A DNA stretch of 64,000 nt from Fasciolopsis buskii (GCA_008360955.1 LUCM01003878.1:118564-182563), one strand, 5' to 3'; counted from the stretch's first letter, positions 34,968 through 47,030 are shown. Notes: a model not told the origin generated them from the letters alone. Made by a program: numbers and translations.

Positions 34968-37787
34968 ATAATGTTTCATCCCAAGTCAAAGATGAGTCCA
35001 ATCACGCCTCGTCCAACACCGAGATCGCGCAAAAGATTGCTATTCATGCGTCGAGGGAGCACACTCCTCAAAGAAACAGTCAGTTCTATGGCTCGCAGAT
35101 TTTCTAGAATGTCGCCGGAAGAACGCCTGGAGGCAATGAAGTTGAAAACCTCGGATACCGACAGAGAGCCCAGTGTGGAATCGGAAACAACGAGCAGCAT
35201 TTTGTCATCTTTGAACATCGACTTCGCAGCGAAACCATCAACAGAAGATTCACGAAAGGCTTCAGATGAACAGGAAGCCACAGATGAAAATGAGCTTTCC
35301 GAACCATTCCAAGAAACAATGCTTTTAGATGAACAGACACTTCGAATGCATATGTTCAATGCATTTTTGCCGGAGAACATACACAAACTGCTTCGAACTG
35401 CGGAAGATGTTCCAATACCAGCGGAAATTGATGCAAAGGCTAGTGCTGAGGAACGTCCTTCGTTTTGGGAACGACTGGTTAACCAGTTGCAATCCCTTAC
35501 AGAGGGGCTTCCGAAAGATGTTACAAAAAATATGGCCAAAGCTGTAGACTCCGTAATAGACGACATCAGAAATCGGAAAGCAGCAACACAGTTTGAAAGG
35601 ACCAGTGAACTGTCAAACAAAACTGAACCTCTTGCACCAGAGATGATGAACAGTCTTACAGATGCGGTACATACTATATTCAGCCATCGACTAGAAGACT
35701 GCTTCAAATCAGCCAAATTAGAGGGAGAGACAAAACAATTAGATGTCAAGGAAATAAAAAAGTCAGGTAAAGAGCTCATCTTAAAGGTGCAGGAGGTTGG
35801 AACCCTTGTGAAAAAAGAGCTACTCAATGATCCAGATACACCAGCTGTGGTACGTTCTGTCGTTTGCTGTCAATTGGATGATTTATGTAAAAAAGCTCAA
35901 TTAGATGTAAAAGAAAACACGAAGAGAGCGATTCGGGAACAGAAACACCATCAGCGACGAACCCAGCCGGCACCTAGTGCTGCAACTGTGGTCAGACCTT
36001 CAGGGGTACGGGAGAGTATTTTGACGCCTCGTTCAAAGGTTCAGTCGTTAAAGAAATTGCACATTCGCAAGCATGAGTCGCCAACAAAAGACGTTCGACT
36101 ATCTGATCAGACTTCATTTATCGAACAACCGGTTGGGACATTCGAATCAGAGAGTTTATCAATAGAACCGGAACCCAGCAAGAAAGACTTGGAGGTGGAT
36201 TTCACAATGGAAAGTTTAAAGGGGTTCGTAGACTTCAGGGAAGATGACATTGATATTGTGCGAATGGTTTTTACCATTATGAATGAAACTGAATCAAAAT
36301 CCCCCGGAAGTTTAGCAAAACATCTGCGTGATAGATATGTTCAAGTGGTCAGCCAGACAAGTGGCCTGAAAGCAAAGTTCGAGAAACCAACAGGAGCAGG
36401 TGGATTTGGGAATATTCCAGCAGGAGCTTCAGAAATATGGCAGCCATCCCCAAGAACGTCAATATCAGCGTCGTTGCAGCTGTCTTCGGTAAAGGGGACT
36501 GACAGTTCTTTTTCGGCACCGCTATCTACAGATATTTTGCCTCAGTCACAGGACACTTTATTAGCAGTTCAGCCACAAAAAGAACAGTCGGAGGTTTCAC
36601 AGTCCAGACACTTTGAACAGTTGTCACGGGTATCACTACAAGAACGAAAGTTGTCAATAAAATCAGAGGAAAGGTTTTCACGAAGTTTAAAGTCGTCCAG
36701 AAAATCCACATCATCTATTAAATCTGCTGACATACAAACATTATCTGGTGAGTCAGTTTCGTCGCCCAACATAATAAACGAATCTTCTGAAACGGGAAAA
36801 CGCGACTCGGGACCACTTTCAACGCTGTCCTTACCAACTGAAGTAAGAACAGACGCTACGATGGAATCACCGTGTGACGAAAACATCGGAATAGTGAACC
36901 GGTATGCATCAGAACAAAGTGTAAAATCGGGGACTGCAAGTAGAGAGGATGAAATAAAACCAGTTACTTCTGAGTTACCAAACGTTTCAATGCAGTACAG
37001 AAGTTCTTGGGAAGCCTCTTTGTCTACCGGCCATCGAGATACCAAGGAACGTGTGCAACGGTCACGCGAGTCAGGCCGAAGACCAAGCGTGTTCGTGGAT
37101 GATGCAGACAGTCGAAAAATGTCCATTTTTCTGCAAGCCATTCAGACGCGGATCAAGTCGGAGATCGGAACGTCCTTTGAAGGGGAGAGGTTTTACGAAC
37201 GCATACGTCAAAGCCTGAGTAGAATCGCTGCAAAATTAGAACATTTCAATCTACCCAAACTTGTTATGACGGAGAAAAAACGACCCAGTGAAAGATTTTC
37301 TATGCCGTCAGAAATAAAAAGCAGCTCAATTACTTTAGATGCCACGCTAGACCAGAAAGCAACGAAAGTCTTGGAAAAGTCAACGGACACACTTTCCCCT
37401 TCAACGAAAACCACCAAACTGATCACAATGTTAAAAGGGGCATCTGTCCTGGATGATGTTGCCGATGTCCAACTGAATTTGGAAGGGATACCTAGCAGAA
37501 GCTACTCGAAAAACCGATTGCAAGTTTTTGTCAATCAGGAGATGGGAATCTGCATAGAAGGGCTAGAAATGCAAAAAGCCAATCGCCACAGTCAAAATAT
37601 CTACCAGCCAACAAGTGCAATTCCTATAATTGATCTCACGGAAACTTCAGTACCGGAAGTTAAACCAATACTTCACAAGCAAGAAGTGATTCCGGACAAA
37701 GCTCCGTTGGCGGATTCAAAGAATTTAATCTTTCCGACTCTGGGACCGCTTCTAGTCGAGCTTCCCAGCTCAACTACTCTGGAGACT
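34968..37787 (+). CDS. Giant exon of the large gene (about 910-940 codons)
   Basis: An uninterrupted frame ends at a consensus donor, gtaagt, at 37788 in phase 0. Two starts are possible. The strong acceptor cccttttcctcag gives 34968 in phase 0. The acceptor at 35055 (gcgtcgag) is in phase 1 and would join 33272. The product begins basic (SPITPRPTPRSRKRLL). It has a helical part with several Cys (VVRSVVCCQLDDLCKKAQL), a segment FREDDIDIVRMVFTIMNETE, then a long Ser/Thr/Glu/Lys-rich stretch, and a last helical piece (SIFLQAIQTRIKSEIGTSF). I recognise no catalytic or known binding motif. Much of it is probably disordered scaffold. Codon use is consistent throughout, and the opposite-strand frames are shadows. 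Confidence 0.85.
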
Positions 37788-38290
37788 GTAAGTAAAATGG
37801 CGTTGTTTGCAGCACCTAATGAAAACTTTCAATTTTGTTTCGGAATTATTTATTTGGCCAATTTTTCTTTTATAGTGGCACCTGTAGGTTACCATCTGGT
37901 GAAATTCTATGCACCAAAGATATTTTACCATAATACAGAAGAAAATAAGCAAATCAGCAGAGCAGCAGAAATCAGGATCAGCTGATTACAAAAGCCAAAG
38001 GCGAGGAAAAGCGTCAAATGACTATCAGGGATTCGGACATATATCATGAGACCATTAGGGCTTACGTCACTATCACCAGGCATTAGGAGACCGATTCAGC
38101 CATGGGTCACAGTAATGATGAAGTTTCAAACCAACTGTCATTAGCACCTGATTGGTCTAAAGACATGTGGCTCTGGTGGGTACGAAATGAGACGCTCCAT
38201 GCTCACCGCATCAACGCCCGTTCACGCATGGGCAGTGCCTGAGGCCAATATGTTACTCCATGGAGCGACGGCGAAAATAAACCACCATCA
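37788..38290 (+). other. Possible alternative 3' end of the large gene
   Basis: After the gtaagt at 37788 there are 88 bases, then a very good acceptor, ttttcttttatag. Splicing there adds only Trp-His-Leu before a stop at 37885-37887. A poly(A)-signal-like aataaa follows at about 38274. Without splicing, the frame stays open to 37985. A third option is splicing to the phase-0 exon at 39654. These are likely alternative ends of the same transcript. Confidence 0.4.
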
Positions 38291-39653
38291 TCTTGTCACC
38301 GCGGCTAACTGTGACTAGGTGTAATCGCTCGCAGCAATCGATCCTGTTGACCGATAAGCCCAGATTACCCATTACTGGAATTAAGCCAAAATGTTAATAG
38401 GAATCAGCGAAATGATAATTTGTGGGTGAAAGCTGGCAGTACTTGTGGGGTGCTGTTTCACGTGCTTAAGTTGAAGGACAAATTACTGGTTGAAGTTCGA
38501 TTAGGTATCGGTCTGGTTTCGGTAAATCCAAATGCCATTAGGAGATTTGTAAAATTACTCATTATTTATTTTCTTCACAAGCCGATAGTATTCGATACCA
38601 TTTACTCGTGCCTGGTCGCTGAAAGAACCAAAGAAACAGCAGATAATTATTCAAGTTTTGTTTGTTAATACGTATGGGCTAATTATGCACGACTAAATAT
38701 TTCTACCATCCAATGTAAAGTTCTACAGTGAGCTACCATAAACACTGATACTCAGTTTTATTCCATTAATTTCGTTCATTTAAGACCTTATTTTCCCACC
38801 GGTACTCTGATCCGTTCAGTGCACACTCCTGGACCCACACGACAGCAATATCTGAATTATTTAAATACAGCGTGAGCGAGAATAGTTTTACTACGTCGAA
38901 TGTTTTCTGTGCAAAAGAGCCCCAGTTCACTGCAAGCTTCGATTAAATACGATGGAAGTTTTCAAGTTTTGCTGAACTCTGACGGTCTGCATGCAGCCTT
39001 TTATTGTTTACTCCCTCTATTAATGAAATAACAATGTACATCATTTTTCAAGAATGGGGTCGCAGCCAACAGATGCACAAAGCATTTTAACGACAGATTT
39101 AGGAGCTATCCACATGGACCATTTTCTTGATTCTTCAAGGTGACATTTTTCACTTTGATATCTTTTAAATGCTCAGAACAAGAACCTTTTGAAGACAACG
39201 AAATTAAATTGAGTTAATGTGGCACATTTGAGAAGTAGGACTTCCACTCTGTTGCACCGGATTTACCTTAGATGTCCATCAGCATTTACAAAGAGTTGTA
39301 TTGGGTCACCTGCAGTCTCACAGTTGAAATATACCATATGCCACTAAGAATACTGAACAAGTTCCTATATAAAACATAAGGAGATAAAGTGATTTTAGAC
39401 CAGATTTCGATTTCAAGTGAAACAAATTATGTGTACTATAAATGGCCACACCTAGCGAGATTGGTAAATAAACTAAAACGTTTCTGCGTAGGTCAAATCG
39501 ATGAACGGTTTATGAAAAAATAGCTTACGGTCGCAATTGATAAATTGGTCACCAAATTATTTTGACGTAGATGAACTAGGAGTGTGTGTTACTTCAATTT
39601 ATCTCATCACTGAGTTATACAACGCATGATTTTGGGTTATTGCTTGTATTCAG
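38291..39653. other. Intron or intergenic
   Basis: Only the SINE tail at 38985-39085 is recognisable. The + frame 38420-38668 is unassigned. Confidence 0.35.
38985..39085 (-). mobile_element. SINE tail fragment, tail-sharing family (minus)
   Basis: On the minus strand it reads ctgttggctgcgaccccatt, then aaaaatgatgtacattgtta and attaatagagggagtaaa. This is the same tail as at 13945, 18010 and 23775. No tRNA-like head is visible, so the copy is truncated. Confidence 0.6.
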
Positions 39654-39802
39654 GTCACTAAACTTTACCAGCCTATGGGGCTGGGTATGACGCTGGCAAA
39701 CGAATCACGAAAGCTATTCAAAATGTTTTATTTAGCGTCAGTTCTTCTTGAACTTGGAGTTGGAATAGAACAAGTGTTACTAATTTATCTGTTGTGTCGC
39801 CA
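39654..39802 (+). CDS. Probable exon with helical module
   Basis: The acceptor ggttattgcttgtattcag opens a 59-codon frame in phase 0, matching the end of 37787. It contains MTLANESRKLFKMFYLASVL, then LELGVGIEQVLLIYLLCRQC. This resembles the module of 16683-17565 (FLSILLTKLGSIDQVYQLIS). The donor is unclear: gtgtaa at 39803 (phase 2) would join 41893, while gtgtta near 39774 is another choice. The stop lies at about 39831 if the exon is not spliced. Confidence 0.5.
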
Positions 39803-39831
39803 GTGTAATGATGGCGAGAAATAATTACTTG

Positions 39832-41892
39832 GGAAACACTATAGGGTTTGCTCGCAAGCAGTGGTATAGTATAATATAGGCATTCTTTACGGTTGTGCTT
39901 CATGCAGATTTAATGTTTTTGATGTCACTGGGAAAATACTATCTACGACATTTGAGTGATCTCATAAAGGATTCTGAGTTATGTTATTTTACTTTGTGCA
40001 TTCTGAACATAAGTCGACTTTGAGTATGTTTAGTAAGAAATGCTTATAACTCGTCCCGACTATCATTCAGAAACACATTGTCGTCAGTATACTCTAAATC
40101 AGATAGTTTACTGTCCCAGCAAATTATACCGATCATATCCTCAAATGAGGATAGGGCTATATCCTTAATCAGTTTGGTTACAAAGCTGAAGAGGTACGAA
40201 AAATGTCAACCCAGAAGAACAATTCTTGCCCTGAACTCTGGCGAAAGACTGTCATAAACGCTAAACTGGCTTCGAATGCAGCGACATCGGAATTGGACAA
40301 AAGAATGAGCTTTCCTGGCACTCCATTCAAGGCGATAACGTGCCAAGGTACCACTCAATCGACTAAATCGAGTGCCCTTTGAGGATCAATAAACACAAAC
40401 ATTGTGACCTCACAAAAGGAATTCTGGATTCTCCATCTTTGCTTAGAGATTTAGGATCAGTAAAACTCTGACCGCGTCGAGAACCGGACCGATTTACTTG
40501 CGCAAACCTAGCGGGAGTACTAGACAATCCTTCGAACAGTGCTGCCTCCAAGAAAATCCGGACATCTTACCTATTGAATAAATTTTATTATTGCACGTCA
40601 ATTTTCCTTTAAATCGATATAATCATTAGCACTTCGCTCAGTAGTTCCTCCTCTCAACATGCTAGTTTTTGGAATTGTTCAGTAGATGTCACAGTTTCCT
40701 GAGCACCTGAGACGGCTATGGAATTTCCAGAGCCTTCAAAGAACTTTTCTAGAATATTTGCGTCTGAATCCAGCATTTTTCTTTGAGTAAACAAAAGCTT
40801 TTTATTTCTTGTGTTTTAATTAATTTTCATTATTCCATTCTCCTTCGGTCGCGAGTAAATAGGACTCTGGAATCAGAATCAATGCAAATCAGTGCAAAAT
40901 TGAATTGAAGTCTCCTTGGGAAATGTGAATGACCTGTGGCTGAATCTGGTAAAGCTTGACCTGATAAGACGTTTGATAAAGCATCCGATTTAACCTCTTG
41001 TTATATTACACTTGCTTCAAAATATGGAGCGGAATGCTGTTGGCAAATCCAGTTATTAATTCGCGGGGAATTTTGGGGCATCGCAGTTTACGTCCATGAT
41101 GAACAAATAACTTGAGCTGTCCCGGCCGATAACCGGAGCAAGTACGGTATGCATACATCAGTCCAGATGGGCACGGACAAGGTGTGTAGTCAACGAACTA
41201 CCAAATCACTACGTTTGCAGGGGCACATCACTATGAATACAGTACTTGGGACGATTGGGGGCAATATAGATGACAGGCCGCACACATCAAATGAAATTGG
41301 AGAACTATTTTTCCCTGTGTAACAAGAAAATGAAATCTGTAAGCAATTATCAGAGTAATCATCAACAGTAAATGTGAATGATTTCTTTTGAACAATATAT
41401 TTTGCTATTAGCTCAAAATTCTCAGTGGCACCCAGTGAATTGCCGATAAACTACAAACTGTTTCGTTTTCAAACTATTCACAAATATTATGTCATCGTTT
41501 TACCCTCAAGAGGTCTGATTATCCCGGAAATGCTAAGCGAAGATTTGTTCATGCTGGCACCAACAGTTCCCCTTCCCAAATCATTCGAATGAAAAAAGAA
41601 TGAACACTCGTTTGATAGGTGCACGATAGAGCCGACGGACAATATAAACCTGATCACCAAACAGTCCATTTGGTCCCATTAGTTGTACACTAGACCCTTG
41701 ATGGTTCGCTAAAACAGTAACCATAAACTTCGCCGATCGACTTCCAACCGTATTCTTAATTGTGTACTTCGTGTTCCGTCCTCTGACTCAGTGTTTCGCG
41801 GAATTGAGATGAGTGATTCAAGGAAAAAACATTATATTTCTAGCTCTTGTTAAAGCAGCATCGATTAGTATATTATCTCTTTCAATTTTTAG
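39832..41892. other. Intron containing a LINE relic
   Basis: Apart from the reverse-transcriptase relic at 40040-40570, no coding signal was recognised. The + frame from 41813 becomes relevant near 41893. Confidence 0.35.
40040..40570 (-). mobile_element. LINE reverse-transcriptase relic (minus)
   Basis: Translated on the minus strand, with stops, it shows polymerase motifs in order: RALDLVD (motif around the first catalytic Asp), IALNGVPGKLILLSNSD, and LSDLEYTDDNVFL. The last is the YADD box changed to YTDD. Motif spacing is shortened, so internal sequence is lost. It is of the same broad flatworm non-LTR group as 28368-28950. Confidence 0.7.
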
Positions 41893-41918
41893 TTATCGTC
41901 TGGTGAAAGGCATGAAAA
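41893..41918 (+). CDS. Possible 26-base exon of the large gene
   Basis: The strong acceptor (tctctttcaatttttag) and a consensus donor (gtaagt) enclose 26 bases, encoding YRLVKGMK when entered in phase 2. The frame is also open upstream to an acceptor at 41864 (atatttctag), which would add SISILSLSIF. The exon is followed by an extremely short intron of 32 bases. Confidence 0.4.
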
Positions 41919-41950
41919 GTAAGTTGATTTCAATTCGCTTTATACTGCAG

Positions 41951-42060
41951 GAAAAAAATGGGAAATTATTTATATATCTCCATGTTTGTATCCCATTCAT
42001 TCTCAAGACGAACTCGCTCGCATATTCAGATTTTTATCACCAGTGTCTGTCGCATTTTCA
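41951..42060 (+). CDS. Probable exon of the large gene (110 nt)
   Basis: After the 32-base intron (gtaagt...ctgcag) the frame reads KKWEIIYISPCLYPIHSQDE, then LARIFRFLSPVSVAFS, and ends at gtgata in phase 0. It enters in phase 1, as needed from 41918. It is helical and similar in style to the module exons. The join to 42292 is in frame. Confidence 0.45.
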
Positions 42061-42291
42061 GTGATACCTAGTTTAAATAAAAATGTTTTACTACAGCCTT
42101 GAGCAATATTTTCCTCTGAGACTGTGAAATCTGAATATTCCACGACTTTGACACGGCAGTCTTAGTTGAATAACCAGGTGTGCACATAGACTATAAATCC
42201 ATTTACGAATTACCTTGATCTTTACCATAAATACATTCACTGGTAGATCAAGCTCAATTTTCGGATGTGCTTTTTAGTTTTTTGTCCACAG

Positions 42292-42483
42292 GCATTACTG
42301 ATTAAGGCAAATTTCAAAATTTGTGACATTTTGTCCTCTTTCTGGAATTTAGCTTTGAAAAACAGAATTATCCCTACAAATCATGGCTGCGAATCGCAGA
42401 TTGACCTACAATCCATGCACGTTCATAGTAACTCAAAGCAGATTTTGATCGCCAAAGCGATTCTAGAGTGCATTACTCTAAGG
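42292..42483 (+). CDS. Probable exon of the large gene (192 nt)
   Basis: The very good acceptor (tagttttttgtccacag) and a gtaact donor enclose exactly 64 codons, phase 0 to phase 0. The peptide contains ALLIKANFKICDILSSFWNL and QILIAKAILECITLR, both helical. No domain was recognised. Together with 39654 and 41951 it extends the gene beyond the possible end at 37.9 kb. Confidence 0.5.
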
Positions 42484-44939
42484 GTAACTGGACCGAAGAG
42501 TACCGGCTGCTGCACCTTGTGATTGGTAACGGATAGGAAACCGGCTGCGATAGCAATCCAACTGTTCCTGTAGAACCATACTCTATTTCACACTACTTCA
42601 GAACTACATCAGAATTGCTCGGTACCATGTTAAAATTATTACGCATCGCCATGCAACTGGATTATTAATATCTTGTTCATGTGTGTCTGAAACTTAAGCC
42701 ATCCCACATGGACACATTTCCGCGTACTTACGGCAAGGTTCACTAGTCGTCGCCATATTACTCCACAGTTTGCGTGTAGACACTCTTTCTCGATATTGTA
42801 AAGGGAGGGACTGTTTTGATCTGAGTCTCGAAAATTTGTCATTAATCGCAATAATAAGACCATAATTCGGGAGATAGTATAGACAAATTAGCCGTTCAAG
42901 GGATCTTTTCCTTCGGGGTTTCAAACTCCACTTGGCATGGGTGAACACAGGTACATTAAGGATAAATGCGAGTAGGTTTTTTCACCAAACTGAGCTGATC
43001 CATCAATGAATGTGTCAAATAATTTCTACTCATCTGCAAGTAACCAAGTGCTGCCAGCAACCAGGTTCTGAACATAAGTGAAAAAGAGTTTGTTGGCAAT
43101 TGAAATTCTGAGTGACCAAACATGCCAGCCACGATTTCCAGTGCCTAATATCACTCCATCCAGTTGGTTGAACTCAAGTATTCTAATACGTTGAGCTAGT
43201 TCTCGTTTCGTGTTTTTGCTTTTTCCGTGACGAAAGCAGTAGACCCAAACGAAAGTCTGCGTAAGTTCCTATCGTTTAAGGGAAACTTACTAGAAAGCAA
43301 AAGCTTCAACAAATGGAATAATGTATACTGATTACGGAGTACCCAGTCGACGGGTAAACTGTATAGTGATCGACTTTCTGTTTTGTTCCATAAACTTACA
43401 CCACCCACGTGCAGCTGAAGCAAGTTTTAGTAACTTGGTGTTATACTTCATGGGTTGGTCTTTTGACTATACTGAGCTCAGACTATTCAACCATCCTTAT
43501 CATCAAGAGGCACCAAAACTTTTTCCCCCGTTAGGGCCGATCAAGATGGGGACCCAGACATACTGTTCCTTAATCCTAAAGATACTGATGTCTGGGACAA
43601 GTTATCGTAACCTTTGCTTTAGTCTCTGTTATTGCATTGAGATCTTAAGCTCGCCCCGATTGCTCCTCATCCTGTTCCCTCGAACGAAGTCATCGTTTGA
43701 TGGAGTATACTTATAAAATGAAGGTTGACACATCAATCAAACAACTTAAACACACGTAATCTGCGGAAACATGAGAACCATCAGAAGACCTGGAGATTAC
43801 CGAAAATTTTATGCAGAGGCTCGTCTGTACAAACGTCTGCTGCTGCGGATGTCGAATTTTTCAACAAGCTGAATCCCTTATTTTTCCGGTCACCGAATAT
43901 TTCCTCTCACAGTTTTCCTTATTTGCTTATTCTATCCCGGATGTTTATAAAAAGCTAAACTGTAGATTTTGTGCACCAGACTGCCTCACCCCCTAGATCG
44001 CAAGGAGAGTGCGGCCACTCTAGTCCTCATATTTGCATCCGGTTCTTTCCAAATGTATGGTTAACAGAATGACAATTTGTGTGTACATGAAAGATGTAGT
44101 CTAGAGATTAATCAGCCAGGCAGAGCAGCATTGAGCCCAAAAGTTACTTGCAAATGATTGCGGGATTCATAGTTGACGTTACCGTTACTGTACTTGGGAA
44201 CCTTGCACAAAAATTTACCTCTGATTTTGAAATGCGAATCAAATTCCCAACACTAAAATTTGACAGCCAGTTTATGATGGCCAGAACATGATTGATCGTT
44301 GAAGTAACACAAGACTGGTAGCAGAACTGGCAACAAATCTTGATAGCCTGTGCAGGAACGCATAATTTTATGAAGTAACTTTCGTCAAAGAAGATGTGCA
44401 TCACCGTCGAAACCTGACATGGAACTGACTATCGCGCCGTGCTCGAAGTTTTCTGTTTTGCTCGAAGTGACGCCTGACAGCTGTCGATGTTATCAAAAAC
44501 CGCTAGGGTTTATCCGAGTGTATTTTCCTTTTTACACAGACAAAGCAAACAGAACAACAAAACAAAACTAATTGCGGCAAAGCAAAATGTCCCTGGGAAA
44601 TGCGACCTTGTGCATAGCGTTCTGTCCATTAGGTTCAAACGACTTGAACGGACGAGTAGTGTTGTATAAGATTAAACTATTTTCTAATTTTGCATTTGGA
44701 TAGTTATTAACTGGCTCAAGACCGAGAAGCAAACCAGCAGATGTAACCGAGTTAGTAATCCAAATTTTTGACTAACGTTTCGTAACAGAAAGGGTTTCCA
44801 GTTGTCATTTTTATTATCTGCTGACAGAACTTCAGCAGCTTAGGAAATGATGGCGAGCACTGTACTTCCATATCTCTGGCCTCACAATGGTAACCCGTGA
44901 ACTACCACGTTCATTCGAAACAACCAGCGATCGACTAGC
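42484..44939. other. Intron, nothing firm
   Basis: The + frame 43321-43716 (131 codons) and opposing frames have no domain. The + stretch at 43770-43870, reading MRTIRRPGDYRKFYAEARLY, looks codon-like but lacks splice sites. No RNA genes were seen. Confidence 0.35.
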
Positions 44940-44959
44940 TAATGGAGGATGTTTTAGGA

Positions 44960-45690
44960 GGCCTCCAGGAGGTAGGCTTCAAAATGACAAATCTGGGGAT
45001 GCTGCGCGTCCTAAATTAAGCTGACTACCTCTTGTAGCTCTTTGAATCTATTGAACTTGCGCAACGTACACCAGACAAGCCCGCAACGGGCGCAGCCCCA
45101 TTCGGCATGTGTTTTGTGCCCTTAACATTGTAAAGTCCTGTTACAAGAGTGGACGACTCTAGTCCCGAACTTGAAGCTAGTTGGAGAGAGACAACCGACT
45201 ATCGGCGGTTTTGAGTACCTTGGCAGCTGTTTGACGAACGATGATAGGAAGGTAGTAGAGGGGAGCTCGCAAATAACCAGGGCTCGAGCGCCTTACGCTG
45301 GACCGAGGCTTTTGTGATGTGGGCCGGCTTTTTCACTGAAGCTGAAAAGTTGTGTTTACCATACCGTAGTGCACTCAGTTCTGACGCGTGGTTGACAGAC
45401 ACGAAGTTTGCGTGCCGAAAAGGTTCGCCGCTTGGACGTATGTGCCACCCGATGTTTGTGTGATATGGCTAGGATTGGGTGGAATGACCACATGAGTTAT
45501 ATGCAGGTTATAAACCTAGTATTAGGTGCCGCTTCTGAGAACGCTTTACAACAGCATATGAAGCTTAGCAGACTTCGTTGGTTGGGCCACGCGTTGCTTA
45601 GGGGGAGTATTGGTCTGGCATACGGTGCCCAATTTTCCATTCCTCCCATGGAGTGGAAGAAATTACGTCTTGGTCAATAGAGCATGGTGA
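44960..45690 (+). mobile_element. LINE reverse-transcriptase C-terminal relic (plus)
   Basis: Degenerate frames give FEYLGSCLTNDDRKV ('F.YLGS.I..DG'), then LRAEKVRRLDVCATRCLCDM ('R..D.RRL.VFD.RCLR.IA') and ARIGWNDHMS. After these come KLSRLRWLGHALLR and PPMEWKKLRLGQ. These are the usual tail motifs of flatworm non-LTR retrotransposons. Frame changes and stops show it is inactive. Confidence 0.8.
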
Positions 45691-46892
45691 AGCATGGAAT
45701 GAGAAAATGTACATAGGGCTTAGGTAAATTAAGTGTTTCATGTATTCGTGGTTGGCATTCGAATGATCCGTCATCTAGTTGACTGGAGATTTCGGAGAAT
45801 ATGGCAATGAACCGTGAACAGTCGCGACCTTGTTGTCACTTTCTGTCGAATCACGGTAATTGAAATGTGTGCATCCGTACGGTTGGATTGCATTCCTTCT
45901 GTTAGATATCAGACATTCTTTTTCTTTTCTTACCTGCGTAGGTCCACTGCCTGTTCATGTTGCACATTCATTCTCTCTATGGAAAAATGCACCTCTTGGA
46001 GAAAGGCAGTTCTGCTGTTTAACACTGAATGATGATGTTGATGTCTGGAGAAGGTACTGCACATATTTTTCCGGTAACTACTAAACATCTGGCGAAAACT
46101 TGATCACACAATATATATATATATATTCGTCTTGAGCGGCACAAGAATATAAACAGCAGCGAAATTCCAACAGTATATACATCTAATACCGAAATTAATT
46201 TTTCCAAAGAGACGCAACAAGTGCATATGCCGAAAAATAGGCTTGTTTTTAAACGAACAACCAAACGCAGAGAGACAGGAAGCCATTCACCCAATGGAGA
46301 TGGGGAGAATAAATAGTCTTTCGCTCAGCAAGCAGTGAAACAAATTCCTTAACTGTATCGATTTATCAATTTCACCAAATGGTGTTTAAAAGTGAAGCAA
46401 TACGAGACAATGATTACAGTTACGGTCTAAACTGTGGCACGCAAACGACTCGTCAAAATTAATGGAAGGACACCAGAATCAAAGCGTGGTCGAGGTGGGG
46501 GTTTTCGAATTTCTGTGACCTGAAATCATATAGTGCTCACCGAACATGGATTATGAAATGTATGTGCTTTAGAAACGAGGGCAATATGGCACAACTAGCC
46601 GGGACTCTCGAATAGTGTGTACACGGTTTACGAGTACTTAGAGAAGAAAGCAGGTAAAATAGTATGTAACAAGAGCTCTTTATGGGCGCCTATAGTAAAC
46701 ACTGGATTTATACTGATAGTAGAAATAGTATGTTACAATACAACTGTCATGTTTGTTAAAAATCACTTGTTGCATGTAATCTACTGACTGCAAATATCGT
46801 TCACTCGTGTGCTAAAGCGTCCTGGATGGTCTTGTATGGACGAAGGCAACCCATATCAGAGATACCCAACATTTTGTTTCCCGTGTCTCGAG
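45691..46892. other. Intron, AT-rich
   Basis: Contains a TA run at about 46109-46126. Frames at 45814-46084 (plus) and 46019-46294 (minus) are unassigned. Confidence 0.35.
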
Positions 46893-47030
46893 TAAACTAC
46901 CAAGCTCAGAGCATTCTTCTGTTGTGCAAGAAATTGATTTGGATTCAGCCTCCCGCGAACGTGAGGAGGTGGATGCTGTGTGCCAAACGGAAACGGCAAC
47001 AATAAAACCCCGGATGAAGCTGTCACGAAT
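46893..47030 (+). CDS. Probable exon (138 nt), acidic Ser-rich
   Basis: The acceptor tttgtttcccgtgtctcgag and a consensus donor, gtgagt, enclose an open frame, phase 2 to phase 2. It reads SKLPSSEHSSVVQEIDLDSA, then SREREEVDAVCQTETATIKP. The strand and style fit the large gene, but joins to 42483 and 48178 need exons I did not find. Its phase-2 end would also fit the DUF4200 gene exon at 59275, a competing assignment. The ATG exon at 53169 fits that role better. Confidence 0.5.

Noticed and set aside
34976..35827. Minus-strand frame of 283 codons
   Set aside because: It lies opposite the giant + exon. The + frame is far longer, ends at a consensus donor and has normal protein composition; the minus frame is Ser-rich because it mirrors it. 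The same applies to 36569-37141.
43321..43716. A 131-codon + frame as an exon
   Set aside because: No polypyrimidine acceptor and no donor near its ends; composition is not protein-like and nothing resembles a known family.
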